DNA from: Nonomuraea sp. NBC_00507
Lineage (GTDB): Bacteria > Actinomycetota > Actinomycetes > Streptosporangiales > Streptosporangiaceae
NCBI RefSeq assembly: GCF_036013525.1
Contig: NZ_CP107853.1
Span: 11,284,001-11,348,000, forward strand
DNA length: 64,000 nucleotides
Direction: 5' to 3'
Positions 7,993 to 15,471 of the stretch are shown here, one piece after another (positions within the stretch are counted from its first letter, which is position 1; every line of letters begins with the position of its first letter). A model generated the notes under the pieces. That model ran no database searches. It saw only the letters and a program-made list of their open reading frames with translations, and was not told the origin of the DNA. Both the position numbers and the translations under genes were made by a program.

Positions 7993-8721
7993 ATGGGGAT
8001 CACGCTGCGGGCCGGGCCGATCGCCGAGGTCGTCGTCGATGTGCCGCCGGTGAACGCGTTGACCGTGCGGGGCTGGGAGGAGCTGGCCGAGGCCGTGCGG
8101 GCGGCCGGAGACGACCCGGGGACCAGGGTGGTCGTGTTGCGGGCCGAGGGGCGCGGGTTCAACGCCGGGGTCGACATCAAGGAGCTGCGGGACGCCGTGG
8201 GACACGAGGCCCTGGTCGGGGTCAACCGGGCCTGCTACGCGGCGTTCGCGGCCGTCTACGAGTGCGCGGTGCCGGTCGTGGCGGCGGTGCACGGGCACTG
8301 CCTGGGCGGCGGCGTCGGGCTCGCCGGGAACGCCGACATCGTGGTGGCCGCCGACGACGCCTACTTCGGGCTGCCCGAGGTGGACCGGGGCGCGCTGGGC
8401 GCGGCCACGCACCTGGCCAGGCTGGTGCCGCAGCACCTGATGCGGGCCATGGTCTACACCTGCAGAAATGTTTCCGCGGCCGAGTTGCACGCGTTCGGGT
8501 CGGTGCTGGAGGTCGCGCCGCGCGACAAGCTGCGGGACGTGGCGATGGAGGTGGCCGGGCAGATCGCCGCCAAGGACCCGTACGTCATCCGGCGCGCCAA
8601 GGAGTCGCTCAACGGCATCGACCCCGTGGACGTCAAGCGCAGCTACCGCTTCGAGCAGGGCTTCACCTTCGAGCTGAACCTCATGGGGGCGGGCGACCGG
8701 CACAGGGAGCGATTCACGTGA
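7993..8721 (+). CDS. echA20: EchA20-like enoyl-CoA hydratase/hydrolase family protein
   Basis: 242-residue crotonase-fold protein. The CoA/oxyanion segment GRGFNAGVDIKEL is near residues 52-64 and the second turn HGHCLGGGVGLAGNADIV near 98-115; PEVDRGALGAA follows. In M. tuberculosis EchA20 hydrolytically opens the last-but-one (D) steroid ring of a HIP-derived CoA ester, and the gene directly precedes ipdA, ipdB and ipdC, as here. AGGGAGCGAG precedes the ATG. The stop overlaps the GTG of ipdA by 4 nt, indicating translational coupling. Active-site residues of ordinary hydratases (two glutamates) are not both apparent, in keeping with a ring-cleaving rather than hydrating role. Assignment rests strongly on gene order. 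Confidence 0.85.
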   Translation: MGITLRAGPIAEVVVDVPPVNALTVRGWEELAEAVRAAGDDPGTRVVVLRAEGRGFNAGVDIKELRDAVGHEALVGVNRACYAAFAAVYECAVPVVAAVHGHCLGGGVGLAGNADIVVAADDAYFGLPEVDRGALGAATHLARLVPQHLMRAMVYTCRNVSAAELHAFGSVLEVAPRDKLRDVAMEVAGQIAAKDPYVIRRAKESLNGIDPVDVKRSYRFEQGFTFELNLMGAGDRHRERFT

Positions 8722-9512
8722 CGGCGGTTCGCGACAACAAGGTGATGTCCGCCGAGCAGGTCGCGGGCGCGCTGGAGAGCGGGATGACGGTCGGGATCGG
8801 CGGCTGGGGCTCGCGGCGCAAGCCCATGGCCCTGGTGTCGGCGATCCTCCGCTCCCCCGTCCGTGATCTCACGATCGTCTCCTACGGCGGCCCGGACGTC
8901 GGCATGTTGTGCGCGGCCGGGAAGGTGCGCAAGGTCGTGGCCCCGTTCGTCACGCTCGACACCATCCCGCTCGAGCCCCATTTCCGGCGGGCCAGGCAGG
9001 CGGGGGAGATCGAGTTCACCGAGTACGACGAGGGGATGTTCATGTTCGGGCTGCTGGCCGCGGCACACCGGCTGCCGTTCCTGCCGACGCGGGCGGGGAT
9101 GGGGTCGGACGTGATGCGGGTCAACCCGGGGCTGCGGACGGTGCGGTCGCCGTACGAGGACGGGGAGGAGCTGGTCGCGGTCCCGGCGCTGACCATGGAC
9201 GTGGCCTTGGTGCACATGAACCGGGCCGACGCCCGGGGCAACGCCCAATACCTGGGGCCGGACCCGTACTTCGACGACCTCTACGCGAAGGCGGCGGCGC
9301 GCTGCTACGTCTCGTGCGAACGCCTCGTGGACACCGCCGACCTGCTGAAGGAAGGGCCGGTGCAGTCGCTGCTGATCAGCCGGTCGATGGTGACCGGCGT
9401 GGTGGAGGCGCCCGGCGGGGCCGGGTTCACCTCGTGCGAGCCGGACTACGGACGCGATGAGGAGCGGCAGCGGCGTTACGCGGAGACGGGTGTCGATGAG
9501 CAGCAGGGCTGA
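8718..9512 (+). CDS. ipdA: CoA-transferase-family subunit A, ring-cleaving hydrolase IpdA
   Basis: 264 residues from GTG 8718, which overlaps the echA20 stop (GTGA). The frame is open upstream but only as an echA20 shadow. The protein has the alpha-subunit CoA-transferase fold, starting MSAEQVAGALESGMTVGIGGWG. IpdAB of mycobacteria looks like a CoA transferase yet hydrolyses the final (C) ring of the steroid-derived COCHEA-CoA; a glutamate of IpdA, as I recall Glu105, is important, and here residue 105 is a glutamate in TEYDEGMFMFG. It forms a heterodimer or heterotetramer with the next gene product, whose start overlaps this gene by 17 nt. Confidence 0.88.
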   Translation: MTAVRDNKVMSAEQVAGALESGMTVGIGGWGSRRKPMALVSAILRSPVRDLTIVSYGGPDVGMLCAAGKVRKVVAPFVTLDTIPLEPHFRRARQAGEIEFTEYDEGMFMFGLLAAAHRLPFLPTRAGMGSDVMRVNPGLRTVRSPYEDGEELVAVPALTMDVALVHMNRADARGNAQYLGPDPYFDDLYAKAAARCYVSCERLVDTADLLKEGPVQSLLISRSMVTGVVEAPGGAGFTSCEPDYGRDEERQRRYAETGVDEQQG

Positions 9513-10218
9513 TATCTGCGTGGTGGCGTGCGCGGAGGCGTTCAGGGGTGACGGGGAGATCCTGGCGGCCGGGATCGGCGGGGCGGTCACGGTGCTGGGG
9601 GCACGGCTGGCGCGGCTGACGTTCGAGCCTGACCTGCTCACGAACGACGGCGTCTGCCTGCTCACCGGGGACGTGCCCGCGCTGGGCCGCGCGCCCGAGG
9701 TGGTCGAAGGCTGGCTGCCGTTCAGGGAGCACCTGTGGCTGGTGCTGAACGGGCGGCGGCACGTCATGCTCGGCGCGAGCCAGATCGACCGGTACGGCAA
9801 CACGAACATCTCCTGCATCGGCGACTGGGCACGGCCCAAGACGCAGTTGCTGGGGGTGCGGGGCGCGCCGGGTAACACCCGGTGCGGCCCGACGAGCTAC
9901 TGGATCCCCCGTCACAGCCCCCGGGTCTTCGTCCCGAAGGTGGACATGGTGAGCGGTATCGGGACCGACCGCGGGGCCTTCGAGCTGCGCCGCGTCGTGA
10001 CGAACCTGGCCGTGCTGGACTTCCGCACCCCTGACGGGTCGATGCGGCTCGCGTCCGTGCATCCGGGGGTCACGGTCGACGACGTGGTGGCGGCGACCGG
10101 CTTCGACCTCGTGATCGACGCGGATGTCCCCGTGACGCGGGAGCCGGAGCCCGAGGAGCTGCGGGTCCTGGACCTGCTCGACCCCTCCCGGAGCCGCGAC
10201 CGCGAGGCGGCGGCGTGA
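9496..10218 (+). CDS. ipdB: CoA-transferase-family subunit B, IpdB
   Basis: 240 residues from ATG 9496 (GTG 9490 is an alternative; GGAG lies at 9482-9485). It has the beta-subunit fold of class I CoA transferases, opening with ADICVVACAEAFRGDGEILAAG and containing DRYGNTNISCIGDW near residues 97-110. The catalytic glutamate of true CoA transferases (usually in an ENG context) is absent, as expected for the hydrolase IpdB, which with IpdA cleaves the last steroid ring. It overlaps ipdA by 17 nt and its stop overlaps the GTG of ipdC by 4 nt, so the four genes echA20-ipdA-ipdB-ipdC are a tightly coupled operon. Confidence 0.87.
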   Translation: MSSRADICVVACAEAFRGDGEILAAGIGGAVTVLGARLARLTFEPDLLTNDGVCLLTGDVPALGRAPEVVEGWLPFREHLWLVLNGRRHVMLGASQIDRYGNTNISCIGDWARPKTQLLGVRGAPGNTRCGPTSYWIPRHSPRVFVPKVDMVSGIGTDRGAFELRRVVTNLAVLDFRTPDGSMRLASVHPGVTVDDVVAATGFDLVIDADVPVTREPEPEELRVLDLLDPSRSRDREAAA

Positions 10219-11243
10219 GGACCGCGCTGACGTCCCTGGTCGGCTGCCGGTATCCGATCGTGCAGACCGGAATGGGGTACGTCGCGGGCGCGCGGCTGGC
10301 TGCGGCCGCCTCGCAGGCGGGCGGTCTGGGGGTGATCGGCGCCGCCACCATGTCGGTCACCGAGATGACCGAGGCCATCCGGCGGGTGAAGGAGCGCACG
10401 GACGCGCCGTTCGGGGTCAACATCCGCTCCGACGCCGACGACGCGCCCGAGCGGGTCGAGGTGATGGTGCGGGAGGGCGTGCGGGTGGCGTCGTTCGCCC
10501 AGGCGCCCAGGCGGGACCTGATCGCCCGCCTCAAGGATGCCGGGGTGGTGACGATCCCCTCCGTGGGAGCTCGCCGGCATGCGGAGAAGGTGGCCGCATG
10601 GGGCGTGGACGCGGTCATCGTGCAGGGTGGCGAGGGCGGCGGCCACACCGGCCCGGTCGCCACCACCCTGCTGCTCCCCCAGGTCGTGGACGCGGTGGAC
10701 ATCCCGGTGATCGCGGCCGGCGGCTTCTTCGACGGGCGGGGGCTGGTGGCGGCGCTGGCGTACGGGGCCTGCGGGATCGCCATGGGCACCCGGTTCCTGC
10801 TGACCAGCGACTCGCCGGTGCCCGACGAGGTGAAGAAGGTCTACCTGGCGGCGCGGGAGACCGTGGTGACGACCAAGGTGGACGGGGTGCCGCATCGGGT
10901 GCTGAGCACCCCGTTCGTGGCCTCGCTCGAACGCTCCCGTCTGGCCAGGGCCGTGGTGAACGGGGCCAGGTTCAAGCGGCTGTCCGGGTTGTCGTGGGCG
11001 GCGCTGATCCGCGAGGGCCGCCGGATGCGGCGCGGGCGGGAGCTGACCTGGGCCCAGGTGCTGCAGGCGGCGAACACGCCGGTGCTGCTGCGGGCGGCCA
11101 TGGTGGACGGGCGGGCGGATCTGGGCGTGATGGCGTCGGGCCAGGTCGTGGGCGTGATCGACGATCTACCCTCATGCCGGGAGCTGATCGAGCGCATCAT
11201 GGCGGAGGCCGACGCCGTCCTGTCCCGCCTCGATCGCCGCTAG
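10215..11243 (+). CDS. ipdC: IpdC, FMN-dependent nitronate-monooxygenase-family protein
   Basis: 342 residues from GTG 10215, overlapping the ipdB stop (GTGA). TIM-barrel flavoprotein of the NPD/enoyl reductase type: the opening PIVQTGMGYVAGARLAAAAS is the FMN-phosphate side of the barrel, VDAVIVQGGEGGGHTG (around residues 132-147) and VIAAGGFFDGRGLVAALAYGA (around 160-180) are the other conserved loops. In M. tuberculosis IpdC (Rv3553) is needed in HIP degradation and is thought to reduce an unsaturated CoA intermediate. It is the last gene of the coupled operon; the next gene is convergent and starts only 27 nt away on the opposite strand end. Confidence 0.85.
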   Translation: MRTALTSLVGCRYPIVQTGMGYVAGARLAAAASQAGGLGVIGAATMSVTEMTEAIRRVKERTDAPFGVNIRSDADDAPERVEVMVREGVRVASFAQAPRRDLIARLKDAGVVTIPSVGARRHAEKVAAWGVDAVIVQGGEGGGHTGPVATTLLLPQVVDAVDIPVIAAGGFFDGRGLVAALAYGACGIAMGTRFLLTSDSPVPDEVKKVYLAARETVVTTKVDGVPHRVLSTPFVASLERSRLARAVVNGARFKRLSGLSWAALIREGRRMRRGRELTWAQVLQAANTPVLLRAAMVDGRADLGVMASGQVVGVIDDLPSCRELIERIMAEADAVLSRLDRR

Positions 11244-11270
11244 CCGGACGCGGCAGGCGGCTCCACCGCT

Positions 11271-12713
11271 CTACCCCGGCCAGACCCCCACGATGTCCTC
11301 CGGCCCCCAATGCACGTCAACAGGCCCAACTCCGGCGGCCATCCCCGAACGGGAGACGACCACGGTCCCGGTCCGTCCGGGAACCACCCCAGGAACCTGA
11401 GCCGAGGCTTCGAACATCGCACGCAGCGCGTGTCCATCGAACTCGCCGTCGAGCCATTTCACCGACCCGGTGAAGAACACCTGCCGAGCCACCGGCCCGC
11501 GATCGGCGCCGACCAGGTCCACCTCAGGGTTGAACGACCGGTTCCACCAGCCGCCCACCACTGCGGTCTCGGGCCAGGGAAGCTCGTCCGCGGCCATCGC
11601 CAGCGAGTCGCGGATCAACGGCTCCACGGCCCGCCCCCGCCAGGCCGACCATCGTCGTTCCACACCCCGGAAGCCCACCTCGGGCCTGCCCCTGCGGCTC
11701 TCTTCCTGCGTCTGACGCAAAGCCGCCAGGTAGAGCCGGAGGTTGGAGTCCGCAACATGGTAGAGGGCGGGCTTGCCCGGCCTGGTCGACAGTGGCTCGT
11801 TCATCGCCACGACGCGCTTGTCGTGCGTGAGCTTGTGCAGGATTGGCGAGAGAGTGCCCGAGACGAGCGCGCCGCCCGGGCCGCCGGCGGTCGCCGCGAT
11901 GTTCGCCTGCGTCCGGTCTCCGCTGCCGATGGCTTCCAGGACACGGTGCGCGATGTCCGGCGAGGGGAACTCCGCCATGAGTGTGGCCTCAGGAACGGCG
12001 AACAGCGGCGAGACAGGCTCGGCCGACTCCTGACGGATGAAGTCCAGCGCGGGCATGCCGTGCGGCCAGCCGCGCAGGATCCCTGGCAGACCGCCGCTCA
12101 CCAACTGGGCGTCGATCGCGTCGGCACCGCTCAGTCCGGTCGCCCGCGCGGTCTCAGCGGGATTCAACGGCCCGAGGATCATCGGATCCGCCCTGCCGTA
12201 GAAGGGCCGGTCGTACGAGGTGAGGCGCTCCATCATGTGCAGATCGCTACCGAGCAGCAGCAGGACGACAGGGCGCCTGGACAGCAGCCGATCCCACGCC
12301 ACCTGCAGCGACCCATCGAAGGTCGGATCCTGCTCGGCCAGCCAGGGCAGCTCATCCAACACCACGATCGACGGCGTGGCAGGCAGAACGGACGCCAGGA
12401 TCTTGAACGCCTCGAACCAATTCCCTGACTCGAGCAATGAGACCAGTCCGGGGTCCTCGGGAAGGGATGATTCGGCCAGCTCCCGGCAGAACCGGCTCAC
12501 GGAGTCGACCGGCGCGGCCCCCTTGATCGCCGAGAAGAAGAGGTATGGCACGGCCGCCTCGTCACAGAACTCTTGAACCAGCCGGGATTTCCCCACCTGC
12601 CTCCGACCCCGGATGGCCAGCGCGGTCCCATGGACCTCCCTCATCGCCTGGTCCAGCCGCTTGTGGAGGAAAGCCAGCTCAACGGACCTGCCTACGAAGC
12701 CGAACCCTGCCAC
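11271..12713 (-). CDS. Archaeal-type ATPase with DUF234-like C-terminus
   Basis: 480 residues from GTG 12713, preceded by AGGAG (plus-strand 12722-12726) with 8-nt spacing. The frame is open to 12821 but the extra part contains a decayed fragment of a pentapeptide gene. Walker A is RGRRQVGKSRL (around residues 34-44) and Walker B IVVLDELPWL near 114; a sensor-like LLLGSDLHMMERL follows. The C-terminal third (PALYHVADSNLRLYLAALR, then WSAWRGRAVEPLIRDSL and EVDLVG) matches the DUF234 nuclease-like tail of these STAND/AAA ATPases, often encountered singly as mobile or defence-like genes. It interrupts the HIP locus between ipdC and kstR2. A large AT-rich palindrome lies directly before the ribosome-binding site. 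Confidence 0.8.
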   Translation of the reverse strand: MAGFGFVGRSVELAFLHKRLDQAMREVHGTALAIRGRRQVGKSRLVQEFCDEAAVPYLFFSAIKGAAPVDSVSRFCRELAESSLPEDPGLVSLLESGNWFEAFKILASVLPATPSIVVLDELPWLAEQDPTFDGSLQVAWDRLLSRRPVVLLLLGSDLHMMERLTSYDRPFYGRADPMILGPLNPAETARATGLSGADAIDAQLVSGGLPGILRGWPHGMPALDFIRQESAEPVSPLFAVPEATLMAEFPSPDIAHRVLEAIGSGDRTQANIAATAGGPGGALVSGTLSPILHKLTHDKRVVAMNEPLSTRPGKPALYHVADSNLRLYLAALRQTQEESRRGRPEVGFRGVERRWSAWRGRAVEPLIRDSLAMAADELPWPETAVVGGWWNRSFNPEVDLVGADRGPVARQVFFTGSVKWLDGEFDGHALRAMFEASAQVPGVVPGRTGTVVVSRSGMAAGVGPVDVHWGPEDIVGVWPG

Positions 12714-12727
12714 CTCGACATCTCCTA

Positions 12728-12759
12728 TGTAGATTGAATCTATATAGATTACATCTACC
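12728..12759. promoter_or_regulatory. 32-bp AT-rich imperfect palindrome upstream of the ATPase gene
   Basis: Thirteen of 16 positions pair around the centre between 12743 and 12744; the outer arms read TGTAGAT and ATCTACC and the inner arms ATCTAT/ATAGAT. It abuts the Shine-Dalgarno of the ATPase gene. It stands out strongly in GC-rich surroundings and is a good operator or RNA hairpin candidate; its binding protein is unknown. Confidence 0.6.
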
Positions 12760-12767
12760 AATGACGC

Positions 12768-12806
12768 CGGCGTCGCTGAACCGGGTCCGCATCCCGCCAC
12801 CGCCCG
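12768..12806 (-). repeat. 39-bp fragment identical to part of the pentapeptide-repeat gene
   Basis: Read on the minus strand these 39 bases are identical to 18547-18585 of the pentapeptide gene and would encode the same GGGGMRTRFSDA stretch. No other part of that gene is found here. It may be a gene-duplication remnant or the edge of an old rearrangement. Confidence 0.75.
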
Positions 12807-12860
12807 GCACCGCACACCCATCCCTGACGTGATCAGCTACGGCTGAAGCGCGGAGCGCCG

Positions 12861-13541
12861 CTAGGTGACCGGCAGGTTGCGCAGCGCTTCGCGGCGGCTC
12901 AGGCCCGTGATGCCCTTGGCCTTCACGTAGCGGACGACCTCGCCCGGATTGGTCTTGGCGTATTCGCGTAACGCCCACCCGATCGCCTTGCGGGCGAAGA
13001 AGTCGTTGTCCGACAGGCTCGGCTCGATACACGCGTACAGCAGGGCCGTGTCCGTGCGGCCCTTGAACCGGTTTTGGCACAGGATCGCGGTGCGCCGCTT
13101 CCACAGGTCCGCGTCGTGCGCCCACTCCAGCATGAGCGGCCGCATCGAGTCAGGGTAGGCGGCCAGCAGCCCGCCCATCCGGTGCGTGGCCAGCTCATCC
13201 ACCAGATCCCACCAGGCGCCGGTGACGATCATCTCCTCGTACATCGGCACCGTGTAGAGGGTCTGGAAGCTCCGGTAGAGGTGGTATCCGGACAGTTCGA
13301 TCGCGGCGTAGCGCTCCTCGCGGTATTCGGCCTCGCGCCACAGCGATAACACGGCCCGCCGCCAATCCGGCGCGCTCTCGAGGCGGTGGTCGGCGAACAC
13401 CCGCTTGAGCGCGGCCCGCCGGGGCACCGCCTGGACGCCCAGGAACGGCATGGCGGACTTCATGTAGGCGCGCATCGCCTCCGCCTTGTCCGGTTCGGCC
13501 ACGGCCTGCAGCGCCAGCCGGACCGCCTTGCCCAGGCTCAT
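12861..13541 (-). CDS. DNA alkylation repair protein, AlkD/HEAT-repeat family
   Basis: 226 residues built of helical HEAT-like repeats. Family marks include SAMPFLGVQAVPRR near residue 28, WREAEYREERYAAIEL around 67-82, TGAWWDLVDELATHRMG around 107-123 and DLWKRRTAILCQNRFK around 144-159; the last element holds the conserved tryptophan/arginine/aspartate neighbourhood that lines the DNA-binding groove. AlkD enzymes excise positively charged alkylated bases such as N7- or N3-alkylpurines without flipping. Its ATG overlaps the stop of kstR2 by 4 nt, so it is translated from the kstR2 message, an odd pairing of a steroid-catabolism repressor with a DNA-repair gene. Confidence 0.85.
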   Translation of the reverse strand: MSLGKAVRLALQAVAEPDKAEAMRAYMKSAMPFLGVQAVPRRAALKRVFADHRLESAPDWRRAVLSLWREAEYREERYAAIELSGYHLYRSFQTLYTVPMYEEMIVTGAWWDLVDELATHRMGGLLAAYPDSMRPLMLEWAHDADLWKRRTAILCQNRFKGRTDTALLYACIEPSLSDNDFFARKAIGWALREYAKTNPGEVVRYVKAKGITGLSRREALRNLPVT

Positions 13542-14206
13542 CCCCGGCGCTGCGTCGTGCGCTCGCCCGTGGCGAGTCCGTCGAACAGCACGGTGATGTA
13601 GTGCTCGGCCAGCCCGCCCGTGTTGAGCCTGCCGCCGGGGCGGAACCAGCGGACCGCCACCCAGATCGTGTCGCGGATCATGCGGTAGGTCAGCTTGGGG
13701 TCGACGTCGGAGCGGAACTGCCCGGCGAGCTGGCCCGCCTTGATCTGCGCCACCCAGATCTGCTCGACCTCGTCCTCGGCCTTGACGAGGTAGTTGAAGC
13801 GTTCGAACTGCCGCAGGTAGTTCCAGTCGTTCTGCATGACGGTGATCGCGGCCCGGTGCGGCTCCAGCGTGCCGAAGCCGATGCGGACCATCTCCGACAA
13901 CACGGTGCGCGGGTCGGAGCTGGTCTCGACCGCGGCGCGGTAGCGGGCGATGAGGTCGTCGAGGAAGGTGGACAGCACCTCGTCGACGATCGTCTCCTTG
14001 GAGTCGAAGTGGTGGTAGAGACTTCCGGAGAGGATGCCCGCCTCGTCGGCGATCTCCCGTACTGTCGTGGCCTGGAAGCCCTTGCGCGCGAAGAGCTCCG
14101 CGGCGAGCTTGACGAGGTGGTCGCGGCGCTCGGACGCCGACCCGGTGGAGGTCGCGCGCTGGCGCTTCGCCGGTGCGGCGGTGCCGGAGTTCTTTCGCGT
14201 GGTCAC
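13538..14206 (-). CDS. kstR2: TetR-family repressor KstR2
   Basis: 222 residues from GTG 14206. The helix-turn-helix lies at about 45-65 (TVREIADEAGILSGSLYHHF), preceded by a flexible basic tail as in mycobacterial KstR2. KstR2 represses the HIP-degradation genes and is released by HIP-CoA. The divergent position next to fadA6 and the presence of CAAGCGCTTG in the intergenic region make the identification convincing. CATAAT on the minus strand (plus 14213-14218) ends 6 nt before the GTG, indicating a leaderless transcript; a half operator at 14233-14240 lies near its -35, fitting autoregulation. Followed by an alkD-type gene with a 4-nt overlap. Confidence 0.88.
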   Translation of the reverse strand: MTTRKNSGTAAPAKRQRATSTGSASERRDHLVKLAAELFARKGFQATTVREIADEAGILSGSLYHHFDSKETIVDEVLSTFLDDLIARYRAAVETSSDPRTVLSEMVRIGFGTLEPHRAAITVMQNDWNYLRQFERFNYLVKAEDEVEQIWVAQIKAGQLAGQFRSDVDPKLTYRMIRDTIWVAVRWFRPGGRLNTGGLAEHYITVLFDGLATGERTTQRRG

Positions 14207-14278
14207 GTCACCATTATGAGCCCACGGACAATCGCTTGCTCACCTAACCGGCCCAGCTCATCGGGCATTCCAGGTTAG

Positions 14279-14292
14279 ACCAAGCGCTTGCT
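14279..14292. promoter_or_regulatory. KstR2 operator upstream of fadA6
   Basis: ACCAAGCGCTTGCT fits the published KstR2 consensus AnCAAGnnCTTGnT at every defined position. It is followed directly by a TACGAT -10 element (14292-14297) and the ATG of fadA6 at 14304, so a bound repressor would cover the promoter. A half site, CGCTTGCT, sits at 14233-14240 toward kstR2. Confidence 0.85.
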
Positions 14293-14303
14293 ACGATGCG
14301 TAG

Positions 14304-15467
14304 ATGAGCGAGGCGTACATCGTCGGCGCCGTCCGCACCCCCGTCGGGCGCAGGAACGGCGGCCTGGCCAGGATCCACCCCGCCGATCTCGGGGCGCACG
14401 TGCTCAGGGAGCTGATGGACGGCACGGGCGCCGACCCGTCGGCCGTGGAGGACGTGATCTTCGGCTGCGTGGACACGATCGGGCCGCAGGCCGGCGACGT
14501 CGCCCGCACCTGCTGGCTGGCCGCCGGGCTGCCCGAGGAGGTGCCCGGTGTCACGGTCGACCGCCAGTGCGGCTCCTCCCAGCAGGCGCTGCACTTCGCC
14601 GCACAGGCCGTGTTGTCGGGCACCAGCGACCTGGTGGTCGCGGGCGGTCTGCAGAACATGAGCATGATCCCCATCTCGTCCGCGATGCTGGCCGGGCGCG
14701 CGCTCGGGCACGAGACCCCCTTCGGGGGCTCGAAGGGCTGGGTCGAGCGGTACGGCACCCAGGAGGTCTCCCAGTTCACCGGCGCCGAGCGGATCGCCGC
14801 GCACTGGGACATCTCGCGGGAGGAGATGGAGCGGTACGCGTACGAGTCGCACCGGCGTGCCCTGCACGCCATCGACGCCGAATATTTCCGGCGGGAGATC
14901 GTTCCCTGCGAAGGTGTCGCCGTGGACGAGGGCCCGCGCAGGGACACCACGCTCGACAAGATGGCCGCGCTCCAACCCCTGGTCGAGGACGGCCGGCTGA
15001 CGGCCGCGCTGGCCTCGCAGATCTCCGACGGCGCCGCCGCCCTGCTCATCGCCTCGCCCAGGGCCGTACGCGAGCACGGCCTGACTCCGCGTGCCCGCGT
15101 GCACCACCTGTCGGCCCGCGGCGCGGACCCGATCACGATGCTCGACGCCCCGATCCCCGCCACCGTCCACGCGCTCGGCATGACCGGCATGTCGATCGAC
15201 GACTTCGACGCCATCGAGATCAACGAGGCCTTCGCCTCCGTCGTGCTGGCCTGGCTGAAGGAGACCGGCGCCGACCCGGCCAGGGTCAACCCGAACGGCG
15301 GCGCGATCGCCCTCGGCCACCCACTCGGCGCGACCGGCGCCGTGCTGGCCGTCAAGCTGCTGCACGAGCTGGAGCGGACCGGCGGCCGATACGGTCTGCA
15401 GACCATGTGCGAGGGCGGCGGACAGGCGAACGTCACCGTCATCGAACGGCTCGGTGCGTCACCATGA
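14304..15467 (+). CDS. fadA6: Thiolase FadA6
   Basis: 387 residues. A complete thiolase: nucleophilic Cys89 in RQCGSSQQAL, the histidine loop NPNGGAIALGHPLGATG near 330-346, and the second catalytic cysteine in MCEGGGQAN near 374. EINEAFA is also present. In the HIP pathway FadA6 performs the thiolytic steps on the acyclic CoA esters after ring opening. It is divergent from kstR2, whereas in M. tuberculosis fadA6 and kstR2 lie side by side on one strand; the gene content is conserved but the orientation differs. The ATG is 6 nt after a TACGAT -10, so the mRNA is probably leaderless and directly controlled by the KstR2 site. Confidence 0.88.
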   Translation: MSEAYIVGAVRTPVGRRNGGLARIHPADLGAHVLRELMDGTGADPSAVEDVIFGCVDTIGPQAGDVARTCWLAAGLPEEVPGVTVDRQCGSSQQALHFAAQAVLSGTSDLVVAGGLQNMSMIPISSAMLAGRALGHETPFGGSKGWVERYGTQEVSQFTGAERIAAHWDISREEMERYAYESHRRALHAIDAEYFRREIVPCEGVAVDEGPRRDTTLDKMAALQPLVEDGRLTAALASQISDGAAALLIASPRAVREHGLTPRARVHHLSARGADPITMLDAPIPATVHALGMTGMSIDDFDAIEINEAFASVVLAWLKETGADPARVNPNGGAIALGHPLGATGAVLAVKLLHELERTGGRYGLQTMCEGGGQANVTVIERLGASP

Positions 15468-15471
15468 CGGT

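Noticed and set aside
11271..12821. Longer 516-residue version of the ATPase starting at 12821
   Set aside because: The extra residues are encoded by the pentapeptide fragment and the palindrome; a GTG with ideal ribosome-binding site lies at 12713.
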